NCBI RefSeq assembly: GCF_001673315.1
Contig: NZ_LZLQ01000136.1
Coordinates: forward strand, 1 to 64,000
Source: Mycobacterium asiaticum
GTDB lineage: Bacteria > Actinomycetota > Actinomycetes > Mycobacteriales > Mycobacteriaceae
DNA: 64,000 nucleotides
Direction of reading: 5' to 3'
Positions within the stretch are counted from its first letter, which is position 1; each line of letters starts with the position of its first letter. A model generated the notes under the pieces. That model saw only the letters and a list, made by a program, of their open reading frames with translations, was not told the DNA's origin and ran no database searches. The position numbers and the translations under genes are program-made. Positions 24,636 through 33,428 of this stretch are shown piece after piece.

Positions 24636-26900
24636 ATGGGATCGGCACAGGAGCAGCGGGTCAAACTGACCAATGCCGACAAGGTCCTGTATCCGGCGAC
24701 CAGCACTACGAAGCGCGAGATCTTCGAGTACTACACCAACATCGCCGAGGTGATGATTCCGCACATTGCGGGGCGGGCCGCGACCCGCAAGCGCTGGCCC
24801 AACGGCGTCGACGAACCCGCGTTCTTCGAGAAACAGCTGGCGTCGTCGGCGCCCGACTGGCTGCCGCGTGCGAGCATCACCCACCGGTCTGGAACCACGA
24901 CCTATCCGGTTATCGACAGCATCGATGGGCTGGCCTGGATAGCGCAGCAGGCCGCCCTGGAGGTGCACGTGCCGCAGTGGCGGTTTGTCGCGGAGTGGAC
25001 CCGCAGCGGGGAAACACTCAAGCCCGGTCCGGCGACCCGATTGGTATTCGACCTGGACCCGGGTGAAGGCGTGACGATGGTCCAAATGGTCCGGGTCGCA
25101 AAGGCGGTGCGGGAGATGATGGCCGATATCGGCCTGACCACGTACCCGCTCACCAGCGGCAGCAAGGGATTGCACCTGTATGCGCCGCTGGATGAGCCGG
25201 TGAGTAGCCGAGGCGCCACCGTGCTGGCGAAACGTGTTGCGCAGCAACTGGAGAAGAGCATGCCCAAGCTGGTCACCTCGGTGATGGCGAAGAACGTGCG
25301 GGCCGGCAAGATCTTTTTGGACTGGAGTCAGAACAACGGCGCGAAGACCACCATCGCACCGTATTCGCTACGCGGACGCGAGCATCCGACGGTCGCGGCG
25401 CCACGGACCTGGGAGGAGCTGGACGATCGCGGATTACGCCAGTTGCGCTATGACGAGGTGCTGGACCGGGTGGCCCGCGACGGCGATCTGATTGCCGCGC
25501 TGGATCCTGGTGTGCTGCTGCCGGATCGGCTGAGCAAGTATCGCAGCATGCGGGATGCGAACAAGACACCGGAGCCGGTGCCGCGATCGAAACCCACTAC
25601 CGGGCAGAACAATACGTTTGTCATCCAGGAGCACCATGCACGTCGGCTGCATTACGATTTCCGGTTGGAGCGCGACGGTGTGCTGGTGTCCTGGGCTGTG
25701 CCGAAGAACCTCCCCGAAACGACATCGGTGAACCATCTGGCCGTCCACACCGAAGACCATCCGTTGGAGTACGCCGCATTCGAGGGCTCCATTCCCAAGG
25801 GGGAATACGGCGGCGGCAAGGTGATCATCTGGGACTCGGGCACCTACGAAGCGGAGAAGTTCCGCGACGATGAAGTTATCGTGAACCTGCACGGCAGCCG
25901 GATTTCCGGGCGGTATGCCCTGATCCAGACCAAGGGTCACCAGTGGTTGGCGCACCGGATGAAAGACCAGAACGTCTTCGACTTCGACGGTCTCGCGCCG
26001 ATGCTCGCCACCCACGGGTCGGTGGCGGGCTTGAAGAAGGGTCAATGGGCGTTCGAGGGCAAGTGGGACGGGTACCGACTGTTGGTCGATGCCAACCACG
26101 GCGCGCTCCGGCTACGGTCCCGCAGCGGACGCGACATGACCCAGGAATACCCCCAATTGCAGTCGCTGGCAGCCGATCTCGCCGACCATCAGGTGATTCT
26201 GGACGGCGAAGTAGTGGCACTGAACTCGGCAGGCGTACCCAGTTTCAACGAGATGCAGAACCGGGTGCGTGCCACCCGCATCGAGTTCTGGGCGTTCGAC
26301 CTGCTCTACCTGGACGGTCGTTCGCTATTGCGGGCAAAATATTCCGACCGGCGGAAGCTACTCGAAACCCTTAGCAGCGCCGGAGGACTCATCGTTCCCG
26401 AGTTGCTGCCCGGCGACGGCCCCGATGCGCTTGAGCACTCGCGTCGGCAAGGTTGGGAGGGGGTGGTCGCCAAGAAACGTGATTCGACGTACCAGCCGGG
26501 ACGCCGGTCGGCCTCCTGGATCAAGGACAAGAACTGGAACACCCAGGAAGTCGTGATCGGTGGCTGGCGGGTCGGGGAGGGCGGACGCAGCAGCGGAATC
26601 GGCGCGCTGATGTTAGGCATTCCCGGACCTGACGGGCTGCAATTCGTAGGCCGGGTGGGAACCGGCTTCACAGATCGCGAACTGGCCAGCTTGAAGAAGA
26701 CGTTGGCACCACTGCAGACCGACGAATCTCCTTTCACTCCAAAGCTTCCTGCCCGCGAAGCTCGGGGCGTCACCTTCGTCGAGCCGGTCCTGGTGGGCGA
26801 GGTGCGCTACAGCGAATGGACTCCGGAGAACCGGTTGCGGCAATCGAGTTGGCGCGGGCTGCGGCCGGACAAGAAACCAAGTGAGGTAGTGCGCGAATGA
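24636..26900 (+). CDS. ligD: ATP-dependent DNA ligase LigD (polymerase-phosphoesterase-ligase)
   Basis: The 754-residue NHEJ enzyme is ordered as in M. tuberculosis. The primase-type polymerase (1-295) has D139 and D141 in VFDLDPGEG. The 3'-phosphoesterase (about 320-445) has H333, H339 and D341 in EHHARRLHYDFRLE. The ligase (about 455-754) has nucleophile K476 in EGKWDGYR and the OB-fold end YSEWTPENRLRQSSWRGLRPDKKPSEV. ATG 24636 matches the family start; a longer frame overlaps the divergent kinase gene. It is divergent from pfkB-ku and coupled by ATGA to the next gene. Confidence 0.97.
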   Translation: MGSAQEQRVKLTNADKVLYPATSTTKREIFEYYTNIAEVMIPHIAGRAATRKRWPNGVDEPAFFEKQLASSAPDWLPRASITHRSGTTTYPVIDSIDGLAWIAQQAALEVHVPQWRFVAEWTRSGETLKPGPATRLVFDLDPGEGVTMVQMVRVAKAVREMMADIGLTTYPLTSGSKGLHLYAPLDEPVSSRGATVLAKRVAQQLEKSMPKLVTSVMAKNVRAGKIFLDWSQNNGAKTTIAPYSLRGREHPTVAAPRTWEELDDRGLRQLRYDEVLDRVARDGDLIAALDPGVLLPDRLSKYRSMRDANKTPEPVPRSKPTTGQNNTFVIQEHHARRLHYDFRLERDGVLVSWAVPKNLPETTSVNHLAVHTEDHPLEYAAFEGSIPKGEYGGGKVIIWDSGTYEAEKFRDDEVIVNLHGSRISGRYALIQTKGHQWLAHRMKDQNVFDFDGLAPMLATHGSVAGLKKGQWAFEGKWDGYRLLVDANHGALRLRSRSGRDMTQEYPQLQSLAADLADHQVILDGEVVALNSAGVPSFNEMQNRVRATRIEFWAFDLLYLDGRSLLRAKYSDRRKLLETLSSAGGLIVPELLPGDGPDALEHSRRQGWEGVVAKKRDSTYQPGRRSASWIKDKNWNTQEVVIGGWRVGEGGRSSGIGALMLGIPGPDGLQFVGRVGTGFTDRELASLKKTLAPLQTDESPFTPKLPAREARGVTFVEPVLVGEVRYSEWTPENRLRQSSWRGLRPDKKPSEVVRE

Positions 26901-28870
26901 AATGGGTTACCTATCGAGGTGCGGACGGTGAACGGGTCGGTGTGCTTTCTGGTGGGCAGATTCACGCGTTACCGGCGGGGCGGTCGCTGCTCGAGTTGAT
27001 TGGTGCGGGGCCCGACGTGTTGCACAGCGCCGGCGAAGAGGCGCTGCAGTCACCGGCGGCGGTGGTGGCACTGGAATCGGTGGCGCTGGCCGCGCCGATC
27101 CCGCGGCCGCCGTCGATCCGCGATTCGTTGTGCTTCCTGGACCACATGCGCAACTGCCAGGAGGCCACCGGTGGTGGGCGTGTGCTCACCGAGACCTGGT
27201 ATCGCATTCCGGCGTTCTACTTCGCCTGCCCCGCAACGGTATTAGGTCCCTACGACGACGCCCCGATGGCGCCCGGAAGCGTCTGGCAGGACTTCGAATT
27301 GGAGGTCGCGGCGGTAATCGGCACCACCGGCAAAGACCTCTCGGTCGAGCAGGCCGAAGCGTCGATTATCGGCTACACGATCTTCAACGACTGGTCAGCA
27401 CGGGACTTGCAGATGCTGGAAGGCCAACTGCGGATCGGGCAGGCCAAAGGCAAGGACAGTGGCGTCACTCTCGGCCCATACCTGGTCACCGCGGATGAGC
27501 TGGAACCGTTCCGGCGGGACGGCAAGCTGGGTTTGCAGGTGACCGCACTGGTCAACGACACCGTGATCGGCTCGGGGTCCACCGCCGCCATGGACTGGAC
27601 CTTCGGCGAGGTCATCTCGTACATGTCGCGCGGCGTGACGCTGCAACCCGGTGATGTGATCGGCTCAGGCACCGTGCCCACCTGCACACTCGTCGAGCAC
27701 TTGATGAATCCGGATACCTTTCCGGGCTGGCTGCGCGACGGTGACGTGGTGACCCTGCAGGTCGAGGGACTAGGTGAGACACGGCAGACCGTTCGAGCTA
27801 CAGCGGAGCCGATTCCGTTGCCGCCCAGGCGTGATCCGGCGGCCGCCGGCCCGGTCTCGGGCCCGGTCTCGGGGCCGCACACCGCGCCGGCCTCGGTGCG
27901 GGTGAATCCCGCACGGGCGAAGGTGCCCTACACCCGCGGGTTGCACGAGGTTGCGGAAAAGGTGTGGGCGTGGACGCTGCCGGATGGCGGATACGGCTGG
28001 AGCAACGCCGGTCTGGTGGCCGGTGACGGTGCGTCGCTGTTGGTGGATACGTTGTTTGATCTGGCGTTGACCCGCGAGATGTTGACCGCGATGCGGCCGA
28101 TCACCGATCGCGCTCCGATCACCGATGCGCTGATCACCCACTCCAACGGTGACCACACGCACGGCAATCAATTGCTGGACGACAGCGTGCGGATCATCGC
28201 CGCGCAAGGCACCTTCGACGAGATCGCCCACGACGCCGGTGTGGAGAGGCTGGCTGCTATCCAGACGGCGGACCTCGGCCCGGTCGCGACCCCCTACGCG
28301 CGGGAACGTTTCGGGCACTTCGATTTTAGCGGAATCACGGTGCGTAACGCCGATCAGACGTTCGACCGCTCGATGCAGTTCGACGTCGGCGGCAGGGAGG
28401 TACACCTGCTCAACCTCGGGCCCGCGCACACCGCCGCCGATTCGGTGGTGCACGTGCCCGACGCCGGTGTGCTGTTCGGTGGGGATCTGCTGTTCATCGG
28501 CTGCACGCCGATCGTGTGGTCGGGGCCGACCGCCAACTGGATCGCGGCGTGCGACGCCATGATCGCCCTGGACGCGCCGGTGGTGGTTCCCGGCCACGGT
28601 CCGGTCACCGATCCCGATGGAATACGCGGCGTACGTGACTATTTCGTGCACATCATCGCCCAGGCGGACGAGGCTTACGGGAAGGGTTTGTCGTTGGCGG
28701 AGGCCGTCGATGCCGTCGACCTGGGTGAGTACGCGTCCTGGCTGGACTCCGAGCGGATAGTGGTCAACATGTACCGGCGCTATTGCGAGCTGGATCCCGA
28801 CACCCCGGCGCCGGAGTTGCTGGGTTTGTTTGCGATGCAGGCGGAGTGGTTGGCCAAGCGGCAGAGCTGA
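26897..28870 (+). CDS. FAH-family hydrolase fused to metallo-beta-lactamase-fold domain (Rv0939-like)
   Basis: The 657-residue protein has an N-terminal fumarylacetoacetate hydrolase-like domain (1-300) with the acidic metal-binding stretch WQDFELEVAAVIG and FNDWSARDLQ. A Pro/Gly linker at about 305-340 follows, then an MBL-fold domain with HSNGDHTHGN, GPAHTAADSVV and VPGHGPVTD metal-ligand motifs. The first half suggests C-C bond hydrolysis or isomerisation of a keto acid; the second suggests thioester or ester hydrolysis. The substrate is unknown. Its ATG overlaps the ligD stop. M. tuberculosis Rv0939 has the same two-domain form at the same place. Confidence 0.9.
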   Translation: MKWVTYRGADGERVGVLSGGQIHALPAGRSLLELIGAGPDVLHSAGEEALQSPAAVVALESVALAAPIPRPPSIRDSLCFLDHMRNCQEATGGGRVLTETWYRIPAFYFACPATVLGPYDDAPMAPGSVWQDFELEVAAVIGTTGKDLSVEQAEASIIGYTIFNDWSARDLQMLEGQLRIGQAKGKDSGVTLGPYLVTADELEPFRRDGKLGLQVTALVNDTVIGSGSTAAMDWTFGEVISYMSRGVTLQPGDVIGSGTVPTCTLVEHLMNPDTFPGWLRDGDVVTLQVEGLGETRQTVRATAEPIPLPPRRDPAAAGPVSGPVSGPHTAPASVRVNPARAKVPYTRGLHEVAEKVWAWTLPDGGYGWSNAGLVAGDGASLLVDTLFDLALTREMLTAMRPITDRAPITDALITHSNGDHTHGNQLLDDSVRIIAAQGTFDEIAHDAGVERLAAIQTADLGPVATPYARERFGHFDFSGITVRNADQTFDRSMQFDVGGREVHLLNLGPAHTAADSVVHVPDAGVLFGGDLLFIGCTPIVWSGPTANWIAACDAMIALDAPVVVPGHGPVTDPDGIRGVRDYFVHIIAQADEAYGKGLSLAEAVDAVDLGEYASWLDSERIVVNMYRRYCELDPDTPAPELLGLFAMQAEWLAKRQS

Positions 28871-29498
28871 CTGTTGCCGGGCCTGCGCAAAGGGCAACTT
28901 TGAAGACCGCTTTTTCCGCGGCTGGGTAACCTACTGTGCGTCCCCGTCAATGGGTGACATGACGGATTAGTTGAAGTAGTCACGTTGCCTGGGTGACTGA
29001 CGCGGGTATGAAGTCATCGGCGCAGCATAGGATTTGGACCGTCTGGTGTTCTACCAAGCTGCCCGTGTCGTCGGCCGGTTCTTTGACCTCGCAGGCCCAC
29101 ATCCGTTGGGCCCGGCAGCACGGGGTGACACTGGCCTGCCACCGAAGAGCTATTTCGACCTGTACACCGACTTCGGTGACATCGTCGCATTGCTAATCGC
29201 GAAGGTGTCCGAGATAGAACTGGCCGCCCTGCATGGGTATGCCGGACCAGGGAGCCGCTAGCTGACGCTCGGGGACGCGCAAATTTAGATACGAAGGGCA
29301 AGAATATATTTGGTTAGGAAACCGTTGTCCGCAATCACGACCGGACACCAAATTACCGCACAGTACTGAGAGTCAGGATCACCGATCAGCAATGGCGTCA
29401 AATCACGTGTGGTTCATATTACTTGCCCGCTTCCGACGAGCAAAGACAACTGATGGCTTGCGTGCAGGAATGCCGAAACAATGCCACCGACGGGCTTC
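28871..29498. other. 628-bp region with no confident gene
   Basis: Contains one doubtful small frame (29034-29261) and an AT-richer right half (29280-29498). I see no RNA gene, repeat or operator. Base composition shifts toward AT from here into the PE gene. Confidence 0.6.
29034..29261 (+). CDS. Doubtful small protein
   Basis: A frame of 75 residues starts at TTG 29034 with AGGA 2-5 nt upstream. The second half (KSYFDLYTDFGDIVALLIAKVSEIELAALHGYAG) looks protein-like and has mycobacterial codon bias. I do not recognise the family. It may be a remnant of a larger gene or a genuine small protein. Confidence 0.35.
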   Translation: MDRLVFYQAARVVGRFFDLAGPHPLGPAARGDTGLPPKSYFDLYTDFGDIVALLIAKVSEIELAALHGYAGPGSR

Positions 29499-30218
29499 CT
29501 AATAAAGATACGTTGACCCAGGTATATGGACCCCACCGTGGATTTGGGGGAAGCTGAAGAACCCCCCACCTGTGGGCCTATCGAGATACATCTGCAGGCC
29601 GTAACCACCAAGATTTACGTCATATCCCGTACGGATTCCGAGATCATCCGCGGCTGCGAACTCCTGCACCGACGCCGCCCAGGAAAACGGTCCGACGCCA
29701 AGGGTCAGTGATCCTGTGAGGGATGCCTGGATTCCGTTGTTGCCATAGGGAGACACGGTAAAACCGGACGTTGAGAGATCATAGCTAAACCCCAAAAAGC
29801 CACCCTTAGCAAGGGAAATCGAGGGCGATGTATCGGCGGGGTTGGCGGCGCCGGCGCCTTGTCCGGCTGCCGCCAGGGGATGGCCCAGCAGGACCTGGGC
29901 GGGCGCGTTCACCGCGTTCTGAAGCACCTGCTGCGCGTTTGCGACCTCGGTATTCAGATACTGGGTTGCCCCCGCACTCAACAGCTTGACGAATTCCTCG
30001 TGAAATGCTGCCGCCCGCGCACTTAGGCCCTGAAATTGTTGTGCGTTCATACCAAACACTGAGGCGATAGCCATGGACACTTCGTCACTAGCTGGGGCAG
30101 CGATCGACGTCGTCTGAATCGCTGCTGCCGCACTGGCATTATTTACAGCAGCGCCAATATCTTGCAGGGTGCCAGATGCTGCAGCAACGATATCCGGCAC
30201 CACGTTGAGTAGGTACAT
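29499..30218 (-). CDS. PE-family protein with a non-repetitive C-terminal domain
   Basis: The protein is 239 residues. Residues 1-105 form the PE domain (MYLLNVVPDIVAAASGTLQDIG...), ending in the type VII secretion motif YLNTE (Y-x3-E). The region after residue 130 is Gly/Ser/aromatic-rich, has alternating beta-type segments (FSYDLSTSGFTVSPYGNNG, GYDVNLGGYGLQMYLD) and ends in Tyr; I do not recognise it as PGRS. ATG 30218 has AAGGGG 7 nt upstream. Base composition is clearly lower in GC than neighbours (about 47% at 29761-29820). It should be exported by an ESX system, and a PPE partner is not adjacent. Confidence 0.88.
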   Translation of the reverse strand: MYLLNVVPDIVAAASGTLQDIGAAVNNASAAAAIQTTSIAAPASDEVSMAIASVFGMNAQQFQGLSARAAAFHEEFVKLLSAGATQYLNTEVANAQQVLQNAVNAPAQVLLGHPLAAAGQGAGAANPADTSPSISLAKGGFLGFSYDLSTSGFTVSPYGNNGIQASLTGSLTLGVGPFSWAASVQEFAAADDLGIRTGYDVNLGGYGLQMYLDRPTGGGFFSFPQIHGGVHIPGSTYLY

Positions 30219-30701
30219 GGCTCGGCCCCTTCTCGACGCTGGCAGCATTCGCCACGCGATACGCTGGAGCGTAACAGGAAATGACACATTTGCAGCCAAA
30301 CATTTCAAATTCGGCGCCAACTGTTCGCAAAGCTTTGTGCTAAACGTCCCGTTTGTCGTAGTGGCTATGTGGGTGCTGCTGCTAAAGAAACGGGACCTGC
30401 TGGGGCACTAGGCAGTACAGCATTTAGTCGCACCATCGACCCTCCCGGTGCCAGGGTGTTCCCCGGCAAGGTCGGGCGCCGCAACCGGCGGGCAAGACAG
30501 CCAACTTGTGAGTCAGTCCAGATAGGACCAGCCGAACCGTGTTCGGCCCGCCAGTCCGCGTCTGCGTCGTTTTTGAAGGGAGCAGGTCTTGAAACGTGGC
30601 TGTGAACGCGACACGGCTGCTCCCGGCTGGGCTGCCATCGTCGGCGCGCGAGGGATCATGGTCCGTGCCTGCGCCTTCTCGCAATCGCCTACGGTTCGCA
30701 T
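30219..30701. other. 483-bp intergenic region upstream of PE and crotonase genes
   Basis: A divergent promoter region between the PE gene (-) and the crotonase gene (+). It is AT-richer to about 30400, then returns to the usual composition. No convincing gene or clear operator was seen. Confidence 0.55.
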
Positions 30702-31517
30702 ATGGCACCGGAACCCGCAGTGAAGTTAGAAACCCTCGACGACAACATCGCCTGCATCACCCTTAATCGACCTAGCGTCCTGAACGCTATCGACCGATCG
30801 CTCATCGACGGTGTGGATGCGGCGTTGGATGCGTTGAGCGGTGGCGAGTTTCGGGCCGCAATTCTGACCGGTGCCGGGCGCGGCTTCTGCGCCGGAGCCG
30901 ACCTGAGCGGAACCGGGCAGCCTTGGACCGACACCAAACCCGGCACCCCCAGTTTCAAGGCCAGCTACGACGCCCAGGTTCGCCTCGCCGACCTTTACGT
31001 GCGGCTCTACGAACTGCCGATCCCGGTGATCGCCGCCGTCAACGGCGTCGCCGTCGGCGGGGGACTCGCCTTTGCACTGCATTGCGACATCCGGATCGCC
31101 TCCGAGAGCGCCCGGTTCGGCTCGGTGTTCATCAAGGCCGGCTTTTCGTCGATGGATATGGGCACCAGCTACCTGTTGCCGAAGATCGTCGGGGCCGGGG
31201 TTGCCCGCGAGCTAATGCTGACCGGCCGCATCATCGACGCAGACGAGGCCTATGGCATCAAGCTGGTCCACGCAGTCGTCGATGCCGATGACTTGATGAC
31301 CACGGCCCTGGACAAGGCGCGCGAAATCGCGGCCAACAACGCTCTAGGGGTGTGGCAGACCAAGATTGGTCTCAACGCTGCACTGGATGCGCCGAGTTTG
31401 CGGCACGCCATCGAGTTGGAGAATCGCACCCAGATCCTCACCGGCTTCACCAACAATCCCACCGAAGCCGCGCTGGCACACCGCGAGAAGCGCGCTCCGA
31501 AATGGGATGCGCTGTGA
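30702..31517 (+). CDS. Enoyl-CoA hydratase/isomerase (crotonase family)
   Basis: The 271-residue protein has the crotonase oxyanion-hole segments ILTGAGRGFCAGADLSG (about residues 48-63) and AAVNGVAVGGGLAFALHCDIRIAS (about 107-130). The ATG is at 30702 with no strong ribosome site. It should hydrate or isomerise an acyl-CoA double bond; the specific substrate is unknown. It ends 3 bp before the convergent LLM oxidoreductase. Confidence 0.9.
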   Translation: MAPEPAVKLETLDDNIACITLNRPSVLNAIDRSLIDGVDAALDALSGGEFRAAILTGAGRGFCAGADLSGTGQPWTDTKPGTPSFKASYDAQVRLADLYVRLYELPIPVIAAVNGVAVGGGLAFALHCDIRIASESARFGSVFIKAGFSSMDMGTSYLLPKIVGAGVARELMLTGRIIDADEAYGIKLVHAVVDADDLMTTALDKAREIAANNALGVWQTKIGLNAALDAPSLRHAIELENRTQILTGFTNNPTEAALAHREKRAPKWDAL

Positions 31518-31520
31518 CAC

Positions 31521-32390
31521 CTACACTTTCGACATAACCTTGTCGGCGTACTTCTCCAGGTTGCGGATCTTGGTTTGCAGCGGCTCGGGATCGGGCCCTT
31601 TGATGTAGGGCCACCGGAAACCCACGATGACATCGGTGACGCCTTTGTCCTCGAGGCGCCTGATGCCGTCGACGGTGTAGGCGTCCGTCGAGATCACGTG
31701 GATCTCGAACGGACCGGTCTTGCCTTCTTCCTGACGAAACTTGTTGACCCTGGCGATGAGTCGGTCGAGTTCCTCGGGATCGCTTCCGCCCCCGTGCATC
31801 CAGCCGTCCAGGCGTGCGGCCCGGCGCAGCGCGGCGTCGGCGTGCCCACCCACCAGAATCGGAATCGGTTGCGTGGGTGCGGGACTCATCTTGGTTTTGG
31901 GGATGTCGTAGAACTCGCCATGGAATTCGAAGTAGTCTCCGGTGGTCAGGCCGCGGACGATCTCGATGCATTCGTCCATGCGCTTGCCGCGTCTGGCGAA
32001 CGGTAACCCCATCAACTCGTAGTCCTCCGGCCACGGGCTGGTGCCCACCCCGAAGCCCACCCGGTTGCCATTCAGCGCAGCCAGCGATCCGAGTTGCTTG
32101 GCGGTGAGCGCGGGGTGCCGAACCGGCAGTTTGAGTACGAAGAAGTTGAACCGCAGCGTTGTCGTCACCGCGCTCAATGCCGCGGTGAGGACGAAGGTTT
32201 CGACGATCTCCTTGCCGTCCAGAAATTCGCGGTTGCCGTCAGCGGTGTAGGGATATTTCGAGTCTGACTCAAATGGGTAGGCGAGGCTGTCAGCGATCGT
32301 CATGCTGTGATACCCGGCCGACTCGGCCGCTTGGGCCAGGGGAATGTAGAAGGCCGGATCAGTCAGTGATTCGGCGTAGCTGAACCGCAC
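31521..32390 (-). CDS. LLM-class F420-dependent oxidoreductase (Rv0940c-like)
   Basis: The 289-residue luciferase-like TIM barrel shows GYHSMTIADSLAYPFES near the N-terminus, GVGTSPWPEDYELMGLPFARRGKRMDE in the cofactor region, and IPILVGGHADAALRRAARLDGWMHGG. Length and order match M. tuberculosis Rv0940c. It starts at GTG 32390, 9 bp after the STAS/ATPase gene, so the two are probably co-transcribed. The substrate is unknown. Confidence 0.87.
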   Translation of the reverse strand: MRFSYAESLTDPAFYIPLAQAAESAGYHSMTIADSLAYPFESDSKYPYTADGNREFLDGKEIVETFVLTAALSAVTTTLRFNFFVLKLPVRHPALTAKQLGSLAALNGNRVGFGVGTSPWPEDYELMGLPFARRGKRMDECIEIVRGLTTGDYFEFHGEFYDIPKTKMSPAPTQPIPILVGGHADAALRRAARLDGWMHGGGSDPEELDRLIARVNKFRQEEGKTGPFEIHVISTDAYTVDGIRRLEDKGVTDVIVGFRWPYIKGPDPEPLQTKIRNLEKYADKVMSKV

Positions 32391-32399
32391 GCGTACCCG

Positions 32400-33164
32400 T
32401 TACAGCTGGTTCTCTGGACCAATGACCGCCCAGACCGTCTTGCCCGACGACGTGGGAGTACTTCCCCAGGTGCGTGACAGTGCGTCGACGATCGCCAGCC
32501 CGGATACATCGACGCCTTTGGGGGGAGAGGCCAACCGCACGGCCGGTGCGGTGCTGCTGTCGGATACTGCGATGGTCGCGGTCTGTCCTTCGCACTCGAT
32601 CCTCATCACCGGATCGCTGCCGGTGTGCTCGAGCACGTTTTCGATGAAGACGTTGACCACTACCAGCGCGACCGGGATCAGGCCTGGCTTCGACCAGTTG
32701 GTCAACCATTCCCGGACCAGTTGGCGCGATTCGCGCAGGCTGGTGACGTTGGCCGTCAGCTTCGTCTGTGAGTGCTGCAGTTTGCGCCGCCCGAGCCGCG
32801 CGACTGCCTTCATCGCACCCTTCTCGGTGGGGAAGACGGGCATGAAGTCGGCGACCCCGCTGCGGGCGATCGCATCGCGGGTAGCGCGGTTCGCGGAGAC
32901 CAGCACGATCGGAACATCCGGCCGGGTGTCCAACTGCCACCGTGCGCTGACGAAGAGCGACCAGGCCGCATCGTCGGCAACATCAAGCGAGCTGACGTCG
33001 ACAATGACAGCGGCGGGCACATCGAGAGTGGCCTTGGTGATGCAGTCGCGGAGCTCCGCGGAGTGACTGGCGTCGAGCACGCCCTCGGCGGTAATGATCA
33101 CCACCGACTGCTCGGTTCGCGACGCGAGAGCCAGCGAACTGGAGGATTTGGCCACCGTGCTCAT
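32400..33164 (-). CDS. STAS domain fused to HATPase (anti-sigma switch type, Rv0941c-like)
   Basis: The 254-residue protein has a STAS domain at residues 10-115 (VVIITAEGVLDASHSAELRDCI, VIVDVSSLDVADDAAWSLFV) and a GHKL/HATPase domain at about 130-250. The latter has an N-box-like NVFIENVLEHT and SGLAIVDALSRTWG. Such pairs work in anti-anti-sigma/anti-sigma partner switching; here both are in one chain. The STAS position that is usually phosphorylated reads near DASHS, so phosphorylation is possible. ATG 33164 was chosen; upstream sequence in frame has unusual composition. No sigma factor gene is adjacent. Confidence 0.8.
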   Translation of the reverse strand: MSTVAKSSSSLALASRTEQSVVIITAEGVLDASHSAELRDCITKATLDVPAAVIVDVSSLDVADDAAWSLFVSARWQLDTRPDVPIVLVSANRATRDAIARSGVADFMPVFPTEKGAMKAVARLGRRKLQHSQTKLTANVTSLRESRQLVREWLTNWSKPGLIPVALVVVNVFIENVLEHTGSDPVMRIECEGQTATIAVSDSSTAPAVRLASPPKGVDVSGLAIVDALSRTWGSTPTSSGKTVWAVIGPENQL

Positions 33165-33428
33165 CGGAGTGTCAGTGTCATCGTGCCGTCCGGTCCCATC
33201 TCCCCGCTCCTCGAAACTTCTGCTCTGTCGCCTTGGCTTCAGTGCCGCCGCCTTCGTTGCTGGTATCGAGATCTGTCGCCGACCACCGTGCGCGCCCCCG
33301 GTGGGCCGCCGCAGAGACCATCCAGCGGATACCCACAAGGCGTGCGCGGTCAACCTCCAGTCAGGCCTTACTCAGCCTAACGGCAGTCAGGAGCGCTCGA
33401 AGCAGAGATTTTGCCGAGGGCCGGCGCG

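Noticed and set aside
30424..30708. 94-residue minus-strand frame upstream of the crotonase gene
   Set aside because: It has low-complexity Arg/Thr/Gly composition and lies in a promoter gap; no family features are seen.
33165..33353. 63-residue N-terminal extension of the STAS/HATPase protein
   Set aside because: It is Arg/Gly/Ser-rich without domain features, and ATG 33164 yields the 254-residue size recalled for the M. tuberculosis homologue.
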